64,000 nucleotides of DNA, taken from positions 1-64,000 of the forward strand of contig NZ_NNRM01000016.1 in the NCBI RefSeq assembly GCF_002252525.1, given 5' to 3'. The position numbers and the translations under genes were made by a program. The stretch's first letter is position 1. Each line of letters begins with the position of its first letter. This stretch comes from Brucella pseudogrignonensis (GTDB lineage: Bacteria > Pseudomonadota > Alphaproteobacteria > Rhizobiales > Rhizobiaceae). The notes beneath the pieces are model-generated. The model saw only the letters and a program-made list of their open reading frames with translations. It did not search any database and was not told where the DNA came from. Shown piece after piece: positions 29,905 to 38,102 of this stretch.

Positions 29905-30009
29905 ATGTTGGAATATCTCTCTTATCTGAAGACAATTGACCTCATCGTCTTGGGCTTCATTGCCTTTCTCGTCTGCTGGAATATCGTCGAGTATAATCTT
30001 CGCCGCTGA
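29905..30009 (+). CDS. 34-aa single-span membrane peptide, unknown function
   Basis: ATG 29905 behind GGAAGGAG. The peptide begins MLEYLSYLKTIDLIVLG and ends VEYNLRR, with a central hydrophobic helix at about residues 11-27 and a positively charged C-terminus, so it should sit in the inner membrane. It has its own promoter, a folded leader and a 13-bp hairpin directly after the stop, so it looks like a genuine independent gene. Size and hydrophobicity recall type I toxins and small regulatory membrane proteins, but no family is recognised and no antisense RNA is evident. Function unknown. Confidence 0.6.
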   Translation: MLEYLSYLKTIDLIVLGFIAFLVCWNIVEYNLRR

Positions 30010-30019
30010 GATTATACCG

Positions 30020-30048
30020 AAACTCCATGAGTATAACTCATGGAGTTT
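30020..30048 (+). terminator. Perfect 13-bp hairpin after the small-peptide ORF
   Basis: AAACTCCATGAGT, ATA loop, ACTCATGGAGTTT, starting 11 nt after the stop. There is no clear T run beyond the arm itself, so it may be a terminator or an mRNA-stabilising hairpin. Confidence 0.6.
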
Positions 30049-30116
30049 GGTTAAGCCCGAGTGACGATTGAGCTTTTTCGAGGCGTGATGCGTCAGCATC
30101 TTGAGCTGCCCTGGTA

Positions 30117-30222
30117 TTAGAGCGCATTTCGAAGAGTGCGTAGCGGTTTTGCGTCGGATAATGCGTAAAACCAAACCGTTACAGCGGTTCCAACGATTCA
30201 GTCTTAACTGAAACCGCTGTAA
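30117..30222. repeat. Dispersed palindromic repeat with adjacent hairpin
   Basis: TTAGAGCGCATTTC, AGTGCGTAGCGGTTTTGCG and TAATGCG blocks match the copy at 22424. A perfect 11-bp inverted repeat follows, TTACAGCGGTT (30179-30189) / AACCGCTGTAA (30212-30222). Only a chance minus-strand frame covers it. Confidence 0.65.
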
Positions 30223-30224
30223 GA

Positions 30225-30312
30225 ACAGGCAACTGATAGCCGCTTGATGCAAGCTCGGTCGCCTGTCCTGTTTATATTTGCGCTTGGCTGTAAGTATAAT
30301 CAGTCAAGCGGC
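30225..30312. other. Nested inverted repeats upstream of tRNA-Leu
   Basis: ACAGGC (30225) / GCCTGT (30261) and GCCGCTTGA (30239-30247) / TCAAGCGGC (30304-30312). The two pairs interleave, so they are alternatives or a pseudoknot. A TATAAT lies at 30295-30300 without a good -35 box. Confidence 0.4.
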
Positions 30313-30322
30313 TTGAGGGTAA

Positions 30323-30351
30323 TTGACCTCGTTTCGTTTAGCCGGTATATC
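30323..30351 (+). promoter_or_regulatory. Promoter of tRNA-Leu
   Basis: TTGACC (30323-30328), 17 nt, TATATC (30346-30351), followed by a GC-rich discriminator CCTCCCCGC typical of stable-RNA promoters. The transcript would start about 45 nt before the mature tRNA. Confidence 0.75.
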
Positions 30352-30402
30352 CCTCCCCGCTGTCCGTTTTTGGACCATATCAGACTGCTTCGGCAGTCAT
30401 GT

Positions 30403-30487
30403 GCGGGTGTGGTGGAACTGGTAGACGCGCCGGACTCAAAATCCGGTTCCGAAAGGAGTGTCGGTTCGATTCCGACCACCCGCACCA
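30403..30487 (+). tRNA. tRNA-Leu (anticodon CAA)
   Basis: 85 nt including an encoded CCA. Acceptor GCGGGTG pairs with CACCCGC, discriminator A. Anticodon stem CCGGA/TCCGG with loop CTCAAAA gives CAA, reading UUG. A long variable arm (around TTCCGAAAGGAGT) and T-loop GTTCGATTC are those of a class II leucine tRNA. Confidence 0.95.
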
Positions 30488-30506
30488 TCATCTCACCAGC
30501 CTCTAT

Positions 30507-31793
30507 TCACGCAGCTTCCAGTGCCTGAGTCAGATCAGCAATCAGATCATCGGGATGCTCGATACCAATCGACAGGCGGATAGTTGATTCCAGCACGCCG
30601 ATGCGTTCACGCACTTCAATCGGAACGCCTGAATGTGTCATCGCTGCCGGGTGGCTTGCAAGCGATTCCGTTCCACCAAGGCTGACTGCCAGTTTCAAAA
30701 TCTGCAATGCATTGAGAAAGCGGAATGCCGCTGCCTGACCACCTTTGATATCAAATGAAAAGGTTGATCCTGCCCCAGTGCATTGGCGTTTAAACAATTG
30801 ACCAACATCGGATGCTGCATCTTCAAAAGGCAGATAATGCAGCTTCCCGACCTTGGGATGGTCACGCAGGAATTCGGCTATCGCCAAGGCGTTCTTGTCA
30901 GCCCGATCCATGCGAATACCAAGCGTTTCCAGTGAACGGCCAAGCATCCAGCAGGAATGCGGGTCCAGCTGTGTGCCAATGGCACCGCGCAGCGCCTTTA
31001 CCTGTTTAACGACCGCCTTTGCGCCAAGGACCGCACCGGCAATCAGATCGGAATGGCCTCCCACATATTTCGTCAGCGAGTAAAGCGACAGATCTGCGCC
31101 ATGATCGAGTGGCTTCTGGAAAACCGGGCCAAGCAGAGTATTATCGCAAACGATAACAGGACGATGCCCGTTCTGCTTTTCTGCAATCTTGTCTGCGACA
31201 CGCCGGATCGCGGCAATATCAACAAGGCTATTGGTCGGATTGGCCGGTGTTTCAATCAGAACGACTGAGACGCGTCCCTTCTGTAGTGCTTCATCTGCAG
31301 CTTTCTCAATGGAAGCCTCATGCACGCCATCGGCAAATGCCACAGCTTCCACATTGAAATTATGAAATGTCTTGGCTAGCAGCGTTTCTGTGCCGCCATA
31401 AAGCGGCTGAGAATGCAGGATCACGTCGCCCGGTCGCGCAAATGCAAAGAGCGTCGTAGCAATCGCCGACATTCCGGAGGAAAACAGCGCGCAGCTTTCC
31501 GTGCCTTCATAAACGGCCAGACGATCTTCCACGATCTCGCTGTTAGGATGATTGAAACGCGAATAAACGAGACCGGCCCCGACACCCGCTGGCGGCTCCT
31601 TGCGTCCAGATACAAAATCAAAGAAATCGCGCCCATCTTCGGCGCTTTTAAAAACAAAGGTCGATGTCAGAAATACAGGCGGCTTGACGGCTCCCTCGGA
31701 TAGTTCGGGATCGTAACCGTAATTAAGCATCTGCGTTTCGGGATGAAGCAGATGATTACCAATGCTGGTCTTGGATGGACGCGGCGCGGTCAT
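30507..31793 (-). CDS. Cystathionine gamma-synthase family PLP enzyme
   Basis: 428 aa, Cys/Met metabolism PLP-dependent family. The PLP lysine is in [17 protein letters not shown] at about 240, and [21 protein letters not shown] and SSGMSAI are the usual substrate/PLP contacts. It could be a cystathionine gamma-synthase, cystathionine beta-lyase, O-acylhomoserine sulfhydrylase or methionine gamma-lyase; members of this subgroup with the [17 protein letters not shown] insertion are usually annotated only to family level. Single gene, convergent with tRNA-Leu. A GTCTAACA/TGTTAGAC inverted repeat lies 46-86 nt before its start. Confidence 0.88.
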   Translation of the reverse strand: MTAPRPSKTSIGNHLLHPETQMLNYGYDPELSEGAVKPPVFLTSTFVFKSAEDGRDFFDFVSGRKEPPAGVGAGLVYSRFNHPNSEIVEDRLAVYEGTESCALFSSGMSAIATTLFAFARPGDVILHSQPLYGGTETLLAKTFHNFNVEAVAFADGVHEASIEKAADEALQKGRVSVVLIETPANPTNSLVDIAAIRRVADKIAEKQNGHRPVIVCDNTLLGPVFQKPLDHGADLSLYSLTKYVGGHSDLIAGAVLGAKAVVKQVKALRGAIGTQLDPHSCWMLGRSLETLGIRMDRADKNALAIAEFLRDHPKVGKLHYLPFEDAASDVGQLFKRQCTGAGSTFSFDIKGGQAAAFRFLNALQILKLAVSLGGTESLASHPAAMTHSGVPIEVRERIGVLESTIRLSIGIEHPDDLIADLTQALEAA

Positions 31794-31937
31794 AATAATC
31801 TCCTGAAAAACTCCTCCAGCCCTATAAGGGCTAAAGAAGTCTAACAGAGATGCGCGGCAATCTTCTTGCGTTGTTAGACGCTTAAGCGATTGAGAGCGAA
31901 CACTATCGCGTGTTCTGCATATCGCAGATTACGTGGC

Positions 31938-32387
31938 TTACTTAACCACGAGCACAGGCACAGAGCTCAATGAAAGCACTTCAGCAGCCTGACTGCCGAG
32001 CAGCAGCTTGTTGACGCCGCGACGGCCATGCGATGCGATCACGATCAGATCACTGCCTGTCTGCTTGGCGGCTTCAATAATGCCCTGTGCTGGTGACTGG
32101 TTCTCAATGTGTAGAGTTTCAACATCAACGCCAGCAGCTTCCGCCTTGGCTTTTGCTTTGGCGAGCAAATCGGCTGCCGCTTTGGTGATTGCCTCGCGAT
32201 ATTCCTGGAAGGCGGCAGGGCTGGATGCCCATTCCGCAGCAACGACGATGCCATAGGATGGCAGAAGCTCGGTCACAGAAACCAGCTGCACCTTCGAGCC
32301 AAACTGCTTGGCCAGAGCCACACCCTGTTCGACGCCCTTGTCGGCAAGTTCAGATCCATCGGTTGCAATCAGAATAGTCTTATACAC
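31938..32387 (-). CDS. Universal stress protein (UspA family)
   Basis: 149 aa. The start is GTG 32387, giving VYKTILIATDGSELADKG in family register, with GGAGG 10 nt upstream; the much longer open frame to 32672 is intergenic. The ATP-binding motif GSQAAEVLSLSSVPVLVV at the C-terminus and VIASHGRRGVNKLLLGS fit the ATP-binding UspA/UspFG type. Role in stress survival, often under low oxygen. A perfect FNR/FixK box lies about 60 nt upstream, so oxygen control is likely. Confidence 0.9.
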   Translation of the reverse strand: MYKTILIATDGSELADKGVEQGVALAKQFGSKVQLVSVTELLPSYGIVVAAEWASSPAAFQEYREAITKAAADLLAKAKAKAEAAGVDVETLHIENQSPAQGIIEAAKQTGSDLIVIASHGRRGVNKLLLGSQAAEVLSLSSVPVLVVK

Positions 32388-32447
32388 GGCCCAAGCCTCC
32401 AGTTTGCGATCACGATCCAACCATGCGCGCTCCTTTTGACAAGAGCA

Positions 32448-32461
32448 TTGATGCGGATCAA
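32448..32461. promoter_or_regulatory. FNR/FixK-type box upstream of the usp gene
   Basis: TTGATGCGGATCAA, an exact TTGAT-N4-ATCAA match, centred about 67 nt before the usp GTG and about 258 nt before cysK. On the usp side a class II start would fall near 32413. Confidence 0.75.
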
Positions 32462-32580
32462 TCAGACAGCAAAAGCTTATAGACATGAAAAGCTTATCGG
32501 AAGGGTGAGTGATCTGTTTTCGCTCAAGGATCGGGCGATTTTCAAACAAATGATCGTGCGCTTTATCAGTACCTAATTGC

Positions 32581-32627
32581 TTGGAATTATCTTCTAAGGA
32601 TATTGGCTTTAAAGAATATAATTCCAA
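32581..32627 (+). promoter_or_regulatory. cysK promoter with overlapping inverted repeat
   Basis: TTGGAATTATCTTC (32581-32594) and GAATATAATTCCAA (32614-32627) form a 14-bp inverted repeat with one mismatch and a 19-nt spacer. The right arm contains a perfect TATAAT (32617-32622) and the left arm falls over the -35 region, so it reads as a repressor operator on the cysK promoter. The remainder of the 325-bp usp-cysK gap holds the FNR box and a direct repeat AAAAGCTTAT at 32471 and 32488. Confidence 0.55.
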
Positions 32628-32712
32628 ATTTATGCAATCCGAAGCATGGACCCAGCTATGCTTTTGCGCCATTTCCTCATAAACTTCACTTCAAACAGAA
32701 GGAGATTATTCC

Positions 32713-33696
32713 ATGAGCAAGCCCCTTGGCGGAAAAGACGGCGAGACCGCAGGACGCGGTCGCATCTATAATTCCATTCTCGATACGATCGGCAATACAC
32801 CGCTCGTGCGCATCGACAAGTTTGCCAAGGAAAATGGCGTTGAAGCCAACCTTCTGGTCAAGCTCGAATTCTTCAATCCATTGGCGAGCGTCAAGGACCG
32901 TATCGGTCTTGCGCTGATCGAAGCGCTTGAAGCACAGGGCAAAGCTGTTCCGGGCAAGACCGTATTTGTGGAACCTACTTCCGGCAATACCGGCATCGCA
33001 CTGGCTTTTGCGGCAGCCGCCAAGGGTTATCGCCTCGTTCTGACCATGCCTGAAACCATGTCTGTTGAACGCCGCAAGCTGCTCAAGCTGCTCGGTGCAG
33101 AACTGGTTCTGACGGAAGGCGCAAAAGGTATGAAAGGCGCCATTGCCAAGGCAGAAGAAATCGCCGAAGGCAACCCGAATGCCATCATTCCACAGCAGTT
33201 TGAAAATCCGGCTAACCCTGAAATTCACCGCCTTACCACGGCTGAGGAAATCTGGAACGATACCAATGGCGAAGCAGACATCCTGATTTCCGGCATTGGC
33301 ACCGGCGGCACCATTACCGGCGTTGGTCAGGTCATCAAGGCACGTAAGCCATCCTTCAAGGTGATTGCTGTCGAGCCCAAGGATTCGCCAATTCTCTCCG
33401 GCGGTACACCTGGCCCACATAAGATCCAGGGCATCGGCGCGGGCTTTGCACCAAAGACGCTCGACACCAGCGTTTATGATGAAGTCGTGACCGTTTCCAA
33501 CGAGGATTCCTTTGCCAATTCCCGCCTGATTGCGCGCATTGAAGGCATCCCTGTCGGCATTTCTTCAGGTGCAGCGCTCACTGCAGCTATCGAAGTCGGC
33601 AAGCGCCCTGAAAACAAGGGCAAGAACATTGTCATCATCATTCCATCATTTGCAGAACGCTATCTTTCGACGGCGCTGTTTGAAGGTCTGGAATAA
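32713..33696 (+). CDS. cysK: Cysteine synthase A (O-acetylserine sulfhydrylase)
   Basis: PLP enzyme joining sulfide to O-acetylserine to make cysteine. 327 aa, normal length. PLP lysine in [16 protein letters not shown] at about 58, substrate loop [15 protein letters not shown] at about 88 and phosphate-binding [12 protein letters not shown] at about 195. RBS AAGGAG 6 nt before ATG. It is transcribed alone and ends in a strong terminator. Confidence 0.96.
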   Translation: MSKPLGGKDGETAGRGRIYNSILDTIGNTPLVRIDKFAKENGVEANLLVKLEFFNPLASVKDRIGLALIEALEAQGKAVPGKTVFVEPTSGNTGIALAFAAAAKGYRLVLTMPETMSVERRKLLKLLGAELVLTEGAKGMKGAIAKAEEIAEGNPNAIIPQQFENPANPEIHRLTTAEEIWNDTNGEADILISGIGTGGTITGVGQVIKARKPSFKVIAVEPKDSPILSGGTPGPHKIQGIGAGFAPKTLDTSVYDEVVTVSNEDSFANSRLIARIEGIPVGISSGAALTAAIEVGKRPENKGKNIVIIIPSFAERYLSTALFEGLE

Positions 33697-33720
33697 GCGA
33701 GAGCTAAGGTTCGGAAAAAC

Positions 33721-33755
33721 AAAAGCCAGAGCGGTCGCCCGCTCTGGCTTTTTTA
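33721..33755 (+). terminator. Terminator of cysK
   Basis: AAAAGCCAGAGCGG and CCGCTCTGGCTTTT: perfect 14-bp stem with T run, 24 nt after the stop. Confidence 0.93.
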
Positions 33756-33784
33756 TATCTATTCTTTCGGGATTTGCCCGAAAA

Positions 33785-33913
33785 TCAGCTAGCCGTGCGT
33801 GCCGCGCAAGCCGGGCCCGGTCCGCGCATGTAATGGCGCTCGGGCCTGTAGCTTGGTGCGACGAATTCACGAATAACATTAACGCTGTCACGCAGCTGAA
33901 CTATAATGTTCAT
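33785..33913 (-). CDS. 42-aa small protein, unknown function
   Basis: ATG 33913 with AGGTGA 6 nt upstream. It begins MNIIVQLRDSVNVIREF and then becomes basic and Gly/Pro/Ala-rich (SYRPERHYMRGPG). No membrane span, no family recognised; overall a short amphipathic helix with a basic tail. It faces cysK across the cysK terminator. A CtrA box and a GANTC site lie about 130-155 nt upstream, which is unusual for such a small ORF. It may be a real cell-cycle-regulated gene or a chance ORF. Confidence 0.5.
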   Translation of the reverse strand: MNIIVQLRDSVNVIREFVAPSYRPERHYMRGPGPACAARTAS

Positions 33914-34053
33914 CGTCTTCACCTTTCCACCAAATTGCTTTTCGAAGATGATGCCCGTCGCAACTTGTTAGGGTTGGTGAAACAATTAATGTTTCCGAAC
34001 ATCTTAATGAAAACTTTAACAATTAAAGATGAACAACTTCTGAATCGCCTTGG

Positions 34054-34069
34054 TTAAGGTTAAGTTAAC
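34054..34069. promoter_or_regulatory. CtrA box upstream of the 42-aa ORF
   Basis: TTAAGGTTAAGTTAAC is an exact TTAA-N7-TTAAC. A near-match with 8-nt spacing (TTAA at 34002, TTAAC at 34017) and a GAATC CcrM site (34042-34046) lie close by. The 312-bp gap at 33914-34225 shows no other gene. Confidence 0.6.
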
Positions 34070-34181
34070 GGTAAGGATAAACAAGTTTTCCACAGCCGTG
34101 GAGAATTGGCCACTATGCTGCTTGCGGCCCGTTTAAATGGCTAGCGCCCGTGATCTCCACCAGGCCCTTGCCTAAAACAAA

Positions 34182-34206
34182 AAAGCCGGTGTTGAACACC
34201 GGCTTT
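34182..34206 (-). terminator. Terminator of the 3-hydroxybutyryl-CoA dehydrogenase gene
   Basis: AAAGCCGGTG and CACCGGCTTT arms around TTGAA, 20 nt after the stop on the minus strand, T run beyond. Confidence 0.88.
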
Positions 34207-34225
34207 GCAAAAATCAAAGGTTCGC

Positions 34226-35101
34226 TTAACGCGTTGGAACCGGGTTTTCACCACGATAATCATAGAAACCACGGCCAGTCTTACGACCAAGCCAGCCAGC
34301 TTCGACATATTTGACCAGCAGCGGGCATGGGCGATACTTCGAGTCCGACAGGCCGTCATGCAGCACCTGCATGATCGAGAGGCACGTATCAAGGCCAATG
34401 AAATCCGCGAGCTGCAAAGGTCCCATCGGATGGTTTGCACCAAGCTTCATGGCTGTGTCGATGGCCTCAACGCTGCCCACACCTTCATAGAGCGTGTAGA
34501 TCGCTTCGTTGATCATAGGCAGCAGAATGCGGTTGACGATGAAAGCCGGGAAATCTTCGGCAACCGTTACAGTCTTTCCAAGTGCGGTGACAAAATCCTT
34601 CGACTTGCGGAATGTGTCTTCCTCAGTCGCGATACCGCGCACCAGCTCAACCAGTTTCATGATTGGCACGGGATTCATAAAGTGAATACCGATGAAGCGT
34701 TCTGGACGGTCAGTGGTCGAGGCGAGACGCGTGATGGAGATCGACGACGTATTGGTCGCAACAATGGCTTCAGGGTTTAGCACCGGGCAAAGCTGGGCAA
34801 AAATCTTGCGCTTGACGGTTTCGTCTTCGGTAGCGGCTTCAATTGCCAGATCAACACCTGCAAGGTCTTCCATCGAAACAGCAGGACGGATCAGCTTCAT
34901 TGCATCGGCACGCTGCTGTTCTTCCAGCTTACCAGAAGATACCTGTCGCGCCATATTGCCGTTGATTGTGGCAATGCCCTTTTCCAGCCGGTCCGCAGCC
35001 GCGTCGTGCAGAAGCACGTCGTAACCTGCCAATGCGCACACATGAGCAATTCCGCTGCCCATCTGACCCGCGCCAACAATACCTACCGTCTTGATTGCCA
35101 C
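34226..35101 (-). CDS. 3-hydroxybutyryl-CoA dehydrogenase
   Basis: NAD(P)-dependent oxidation/reduction of 3-hydroxyacyl-CoA. 291 aa from a GTG at 35101, preferred because GGAG sits 8 nt upstream and the protein then starts [16 protein letters not shown]; the 45-codon extension is leader. Rossmann motif [12 protein letters not shown] at about 10, catalytic His in [17 protein letters not shown] at about 140 and [12 protein letters not shown]. It lies just downstream of etfBA on the same strand, consistent with fatty acid or butyrate metabolism passing electrons to ETF. Confidence 0.93.
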   Translation of the reverse strand: MAIKTVGIVGAGQMGSGIAHVCALAGYDVLLHDAAADRLEKGIATINGNMARQVSSGKLEEQQRADAMKLIRPAVSMEDLAGVDLAIEAATEDETVKRKIFAQLCPVLNPEAIVATNTSSISITRLASTTDRPERFIGIHFMNPVPIMKLVELVRGIATEEDTFRKSKDFVTALGKTVTVAEDFPAFIVNRILLPMINEAIYTLYEGVGSVEAIDTAMKLGANHPMGPLQLADFIGLDTCLSIMQVLHDGLSDSKYRPCPLLVKYVEAGWLGRKTGRGFYDYRGENPVPTR

Positions 35102-35263
35102 AGTTCCAACTCCTTCATGCTCTCGCCGATGGCGAGGTCTACCGCCGCTTTCGCGCTTTTCCGAAAGCCTGCCTAACAAGACAGTTACAGCCGAAAAATG
35201 CAAGACCACCATATGAATAACCCGCCCGAGCGCCAACTAAAGTCAACGCAGGACGGGTGTGAA

Positions 35264-35292
35264 AAAGGCGGCAGGTTATCCCTGCCGCCTTT
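35264..35292 (-). terminator. Terminator of etfA
   Basis: AAAGGCGGCAGG, loop TTATC, CCTGCCGCCTTT: 12-bp stem 9 nt past the etfA stop. Confidence 0.9.
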
Positions 35293-35300
35293 CCAATTTA

Positions 35301-36230
35301 TCAGAGCGCTTTCTGCAGCTCTGGCAGAATAGTGAAGAGATCACCAACGAGGCCATAATCAGCCACCTGGAAGATCGGTGCTTCTTCGTCCTTGTTGATC
35401 GCAACAATCACGCGGCTGTCTTTCATGCCAGCCAGATGCTGGATCGCGCCTGAAATACCAACTGCGATGTAAAGTTCCGGTGCAACCACCTTGCCGGTCT
35501 GGCCAACCTGCCAGTCGTTTGGAGCGTAGCCCGCATCAACCGCCGCACGGCTGGCACCAACGGCTGCACCAAGCTTGTCGGCAACAGGAAGGATCACTTC
35601 CTCAAACTTCTCCGACGAACCAAGTGCACGACCGCCCGAGATGATGATCTTGGCAGAAGTCAGTTCCGGACGATCAGAATCCGAAAGCTTGTTTTCAACA
35701 AAGCTCGACAATGCCGGATCAGCAGCCGCATTGATGCTTTCAACCGAAGCCGAACCGCCCTCAGCTGCTGCCGAGAAAGAAGCCGTACGAACCGTGATGA
35801 CCTTCTTGGAATCGGTCGACTGCACGGTCTGGATCGCATTGCCCGCATAGATCGGACGCTTGAAGGTGTCAGCGGACACAACTTCCATGATTTCCGACAG
35901 CTGCATCACATCAAGCAGTGCTGCAACGCGCGGCAGCACGTTCTTGGCCGAAGTGGTGGCTGGTGCAATGATCGTGTCGTAGTTTCCTGCGAGTTCAACG
36001 ATGGCTGCAGCCAGTGGCTCGGCCAGACGGTTTTCCAGCGCATCGCTTTCAGCCAACAGAACCTTGCGAACACCAGAAAGCTTGGCGGCTGCATCAGCGG
36101 CAGCTTTCGCGCCCTTGCCTGCAACCAGAATATCGACATCGCCACCGATCTGGGCAGCAGCAGTCAGAGCCTTTGCAGTCTGATCGGAAAGGCTTGCATT
36201 GTCGTGTTCGGCAATAAGAAGAATAGCCAT
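35301..36230 (-). CDS. etfA: Electron transfer flavoprotein alpha subunit
   Basis: 309 aa. With EtfB carries electrons from acyl-CoA and other dehydrogenases to ETF-ubiquinone oxidoreductase. The FAD-binding C-terminal domain has [25 protein letters not shown] in family register (about 243-268). It follows etfB by 21 nt. Confidence 0.96.
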   Translation of the reverse strand: MAILLIAEHDNASLSDQTAKALTAAAQIGGDVDILVAGKGAKAAADAAAKLSGVRKVLLAESDALENRLAEPLAAAIVELAGNYDTIIAPATTSAKNVLPRVAALLDVMQLSEIMEVVSADTFKRPIYAGNAIQTVQSTDSKKVITVRTASFSAAAEGGSASVESINAAADPALSSFVENKLSDSDRPELTSAKIIISGGRALGSSEKFEEVILPVADKLGAAVGASRAAVDAGYAPNDWQVGQTGKVVAPELYIAVGISGAIQHLAGMKDSRVIVAINKDEEAPIFQVADYGLVGDLFTILPELQKAL

Positions 36231-36251
36231 GTGTTTGTCCCTTCCGATCTC

Positions 36252-36998
36252 TTACAATACGCCGTCGGCTTTAAGCTTCTCGACCAGCTCGGAAACCGAA
36301 CCAACCTTCACGCCAGCCTTGCGGCCACCCGGTTCTTCAGTTTTCAGAACCTTGAGACGCGGCGCAATGTCAGCACCGAAATCAGCAGGCGACTTCTCAT
36401 CAAGCGGCTTCTTCTTTGCCTTCATGATGTTTGGCAGCGATGCATAACGCGGCTGGTTCAAACGAAGATCAACCGTGACAATGGCTGGAAGCTTCACATC
36501 AATGGTCTGAAGACCACCATCGACTTCACGCGTCACCTTGGCCGAACCGTCAGCAAGCTCCACCTTCGAGGCGAAAGTCGCCTGGCTCCAGTTGAGCAGT
36601 GCCGAAAGCATCTGGCCGGTCTGGTTGGCATCGTCGTCAATCGCCTGCTTGCCGAGGAAAACGAGGTCTGGCTGTTCAGCATCAACCACGCCCTTCAGAA
36701 CCTTCGCAACACCAAGCGGCTCGACGGTTTCGTCAGTCTTCACCAGAATTGCACGGTCAGCACCCATGGCAAGTGCGGTGCGCAGCGTTTCCTGCGCCTG
36801 TGCCGGACCGACCGAAACCACGACGATTTCCGTGACCTTGCCTGCTTCCTTCAAACGGATCGCTTCTTCAACCGCGATCTCGTCAAAAGGGTTCATCGAC
36901 ATCTTGACGTTTGCAAGCTCAACGCCCGAACCATCTCCCTTAACACGGATCTTTACGTTGTAATCTACAACCCGCTTTACTGCGACAAGGACTTTCAT
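36252..36998 (-). CDS. etfB: Electron transfer flavoprotein beta subunit
   Basis: 248 aa, begins [20 protein letters not shown] as in other EtfBs, with the AMP-site loop and the [21 protein letters not shown] region at about 120-145. First gene of etfBA. A TTGACG/CGTCAA palindrome lies about 160 nt upstream of the start and may be an operator. Confidence 0.96.
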   Translation of the reverse strand: MKVLVAVKRVVDYNVKIRVKGDGSGVELANVKMSMNPFDEIAVEEAIRLKEAGKVTEIVVVSVGPAQAQETLRTALAMGADRAILVKTDETVEPLGVAKVLKGVVDAEQPDLVFLGKQAIDDDANQTGQMLSALLNWSQATFASKVELADGSAKVTREVDGGLQTIDVKLPAIVTVDLRLNQPRYASLPNIMKAKKKPLDEKSPADFGADIAPRLKVLKTEEPGGRKAGVKVGSVSELVEKLKADGVL

Positions 36999-37403
36999 CC
37001 GCGATTACCTCTTCAATGACTTTTGCGACACGACTATGCCGCCGTGAATCTTTGCCCGCATGTCAGAATCCGACATGAAAACGTTGCTGACAGAAACGCC
37101 GTTAAAACCGGCACTTCCCCGCAACATCAGGAACCGGCACGAAACCTAAAGACGGTTGACGTGCGCGTCAATCGCGGATGGCCGGCAATATCGATTTAAA
37201 TGAATATATTCTGACAGATAGTCATTCCAATTTCGCACTAACACGCATCAAGCCCTATCTCATCCACCCAATGCGCTTTGATGCCTTTCCTTCATGCATG
37301 GCTCCTCGCATTTTCGTGGCGTTTACAAGCCCGGTCTCATGCGGTAGGAGAGCCGCGTAAACATCCGGTCGCAGCCTACCCGGTCAAAACAAGGACTCAA
37401 ACT
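36999..37403. other. 405-bp divergent region between etfB and queC
   Basis: No gene supported; a short frame at 37178 is weak. It contains the palindrome at 37156 and, next to queC (37317-37403), GTTTAC/GTAAAC and GGTAGG/CCTACC inverted repeats that could fold a leader RNA. Confidence 0.5.
37156..37171. promoter_or_regulatory. Candidate operator palindrome upstream of etfB
   Basis: TTGACGTGCGCGTCAA: arms TTGACG and CGTCAA around 4 nt. Similar palindromes are bound by MerR-type LiuR regulators of branched-chain amino-acid and acyl-CoA catabolism, whose regulons include etf genes; the link is by recall and inference. Confidence 0.4.
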
Positions 37404-38102
37404 ATGAAGACGCTTGTCATCTGCTCCGGCGGATTGGACTCCGTTTCGCTCGCGCATAAAATCGCGGCGGAACAACAGCTCACTGGCCTGATCTCTTTTG
37501 ATTACGGCCAAAGGCACAAAAAGGAATTGAGCTTCGCGGAAGCCTGTGCAAAGCGGCTCAATGTCCCACATCAGATCATCGATATCCGCCCCATTGGCGC
37601 CAGTCTGACCGGCTCAGCTCTGACAGATGATGTCGATGTTCCCGATGGTCACTATGCCGAGGAAACGATGAAAATCACCGTCGTTCCCAACCGTAACGCC
37701 ATCATGCTGGCCATCGCCTTTGGCGTGGCAACAGCCCAGAAGGCAGATGCCGTGGCGCTTGCCGTTCACGGTGGCGACCACTTCATCTACCCCGATTGTC
37801 GTCCCGGCTTTATCGACGCTTTCCAGACCATGCAGAACCATGCGCTGGAAGGATATGCCGATATTCAGGTGCTTGCGCCCTATGTGCACAAGTCAAAAAG
37901 CGACATCGTTTCAGATGGTGTAAAATACAAGGCACCGTTTGAAGCAACATGGTCCTGCTACAAGGGTGGCGAACATCATTGCGGGCGATGCGGCACCTGT
38001 GTCGAACGTCGCGAGGCTTTCCATCTGGCGGGCGTCACAGATCCTACCCGCTATGAGGATGCAGATTTCTGGCGTGCCGCAATCGAGAAAAGGAGCGCCT
38101 GA
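37404..38102 (+). CDS. queC: 7-cyano-7-deazaguanine synthase QueC
   Basis: ATP-dependent conversion of 7-carboxy-7-deazaguanine to preQ0 in queuosine synthesis. 232 aa from ATG 37404, where the family start MKTLVICSGGLDSVS gives the PP-loop SGGLDS; a 42-codon extension is leader. The zinc site is in CYKGGEHHCGRCGTCVERR near the C-terminus. First gene of queC-queD-queE, all overlapping or abutting. Confidence 0.96.
   Translation: MKTLVICSGGLDSVSLAHKIAAEQQLTGLISFDYGQRHKKELSFAEACAKRLNVPHQIIDIRPIGASLTGSALTDDVDVPDGHYAEETMKITVVPNRNAIMLAIAFGVATAQKADAVALAVHGGDHFIYPDCRPGFIDAFQTMQNHALEGYADIQVLAPYVHKSKSDIVSDGVKYKAPFEATWSCYKGGEHHCGRCGTCVERREAFHLAGVTDPTRYEDADFWRAAIEKRSA

Noticed and set aside
29827-30252. 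141-codon minus-strand ORF across the dispersed repeat
   Set aside because: It crosses the repeat, the hairpin and the small-peptide gene, and its sequence shows no family.
32388-32672. 95-residue N-terminal extension of the universal stress protein
   Set aside because: The extension is not UspA-like and spans the FNR box and the RBS; the GTG at 32387 fits both family start and RBS.
37317-37403. preQ1 riboswitch upstream of queC
   Set aside because: Inverted repeats are present but I cannot fit a known preQ1 pattern, so it is only mentioned as a possible leader fold.
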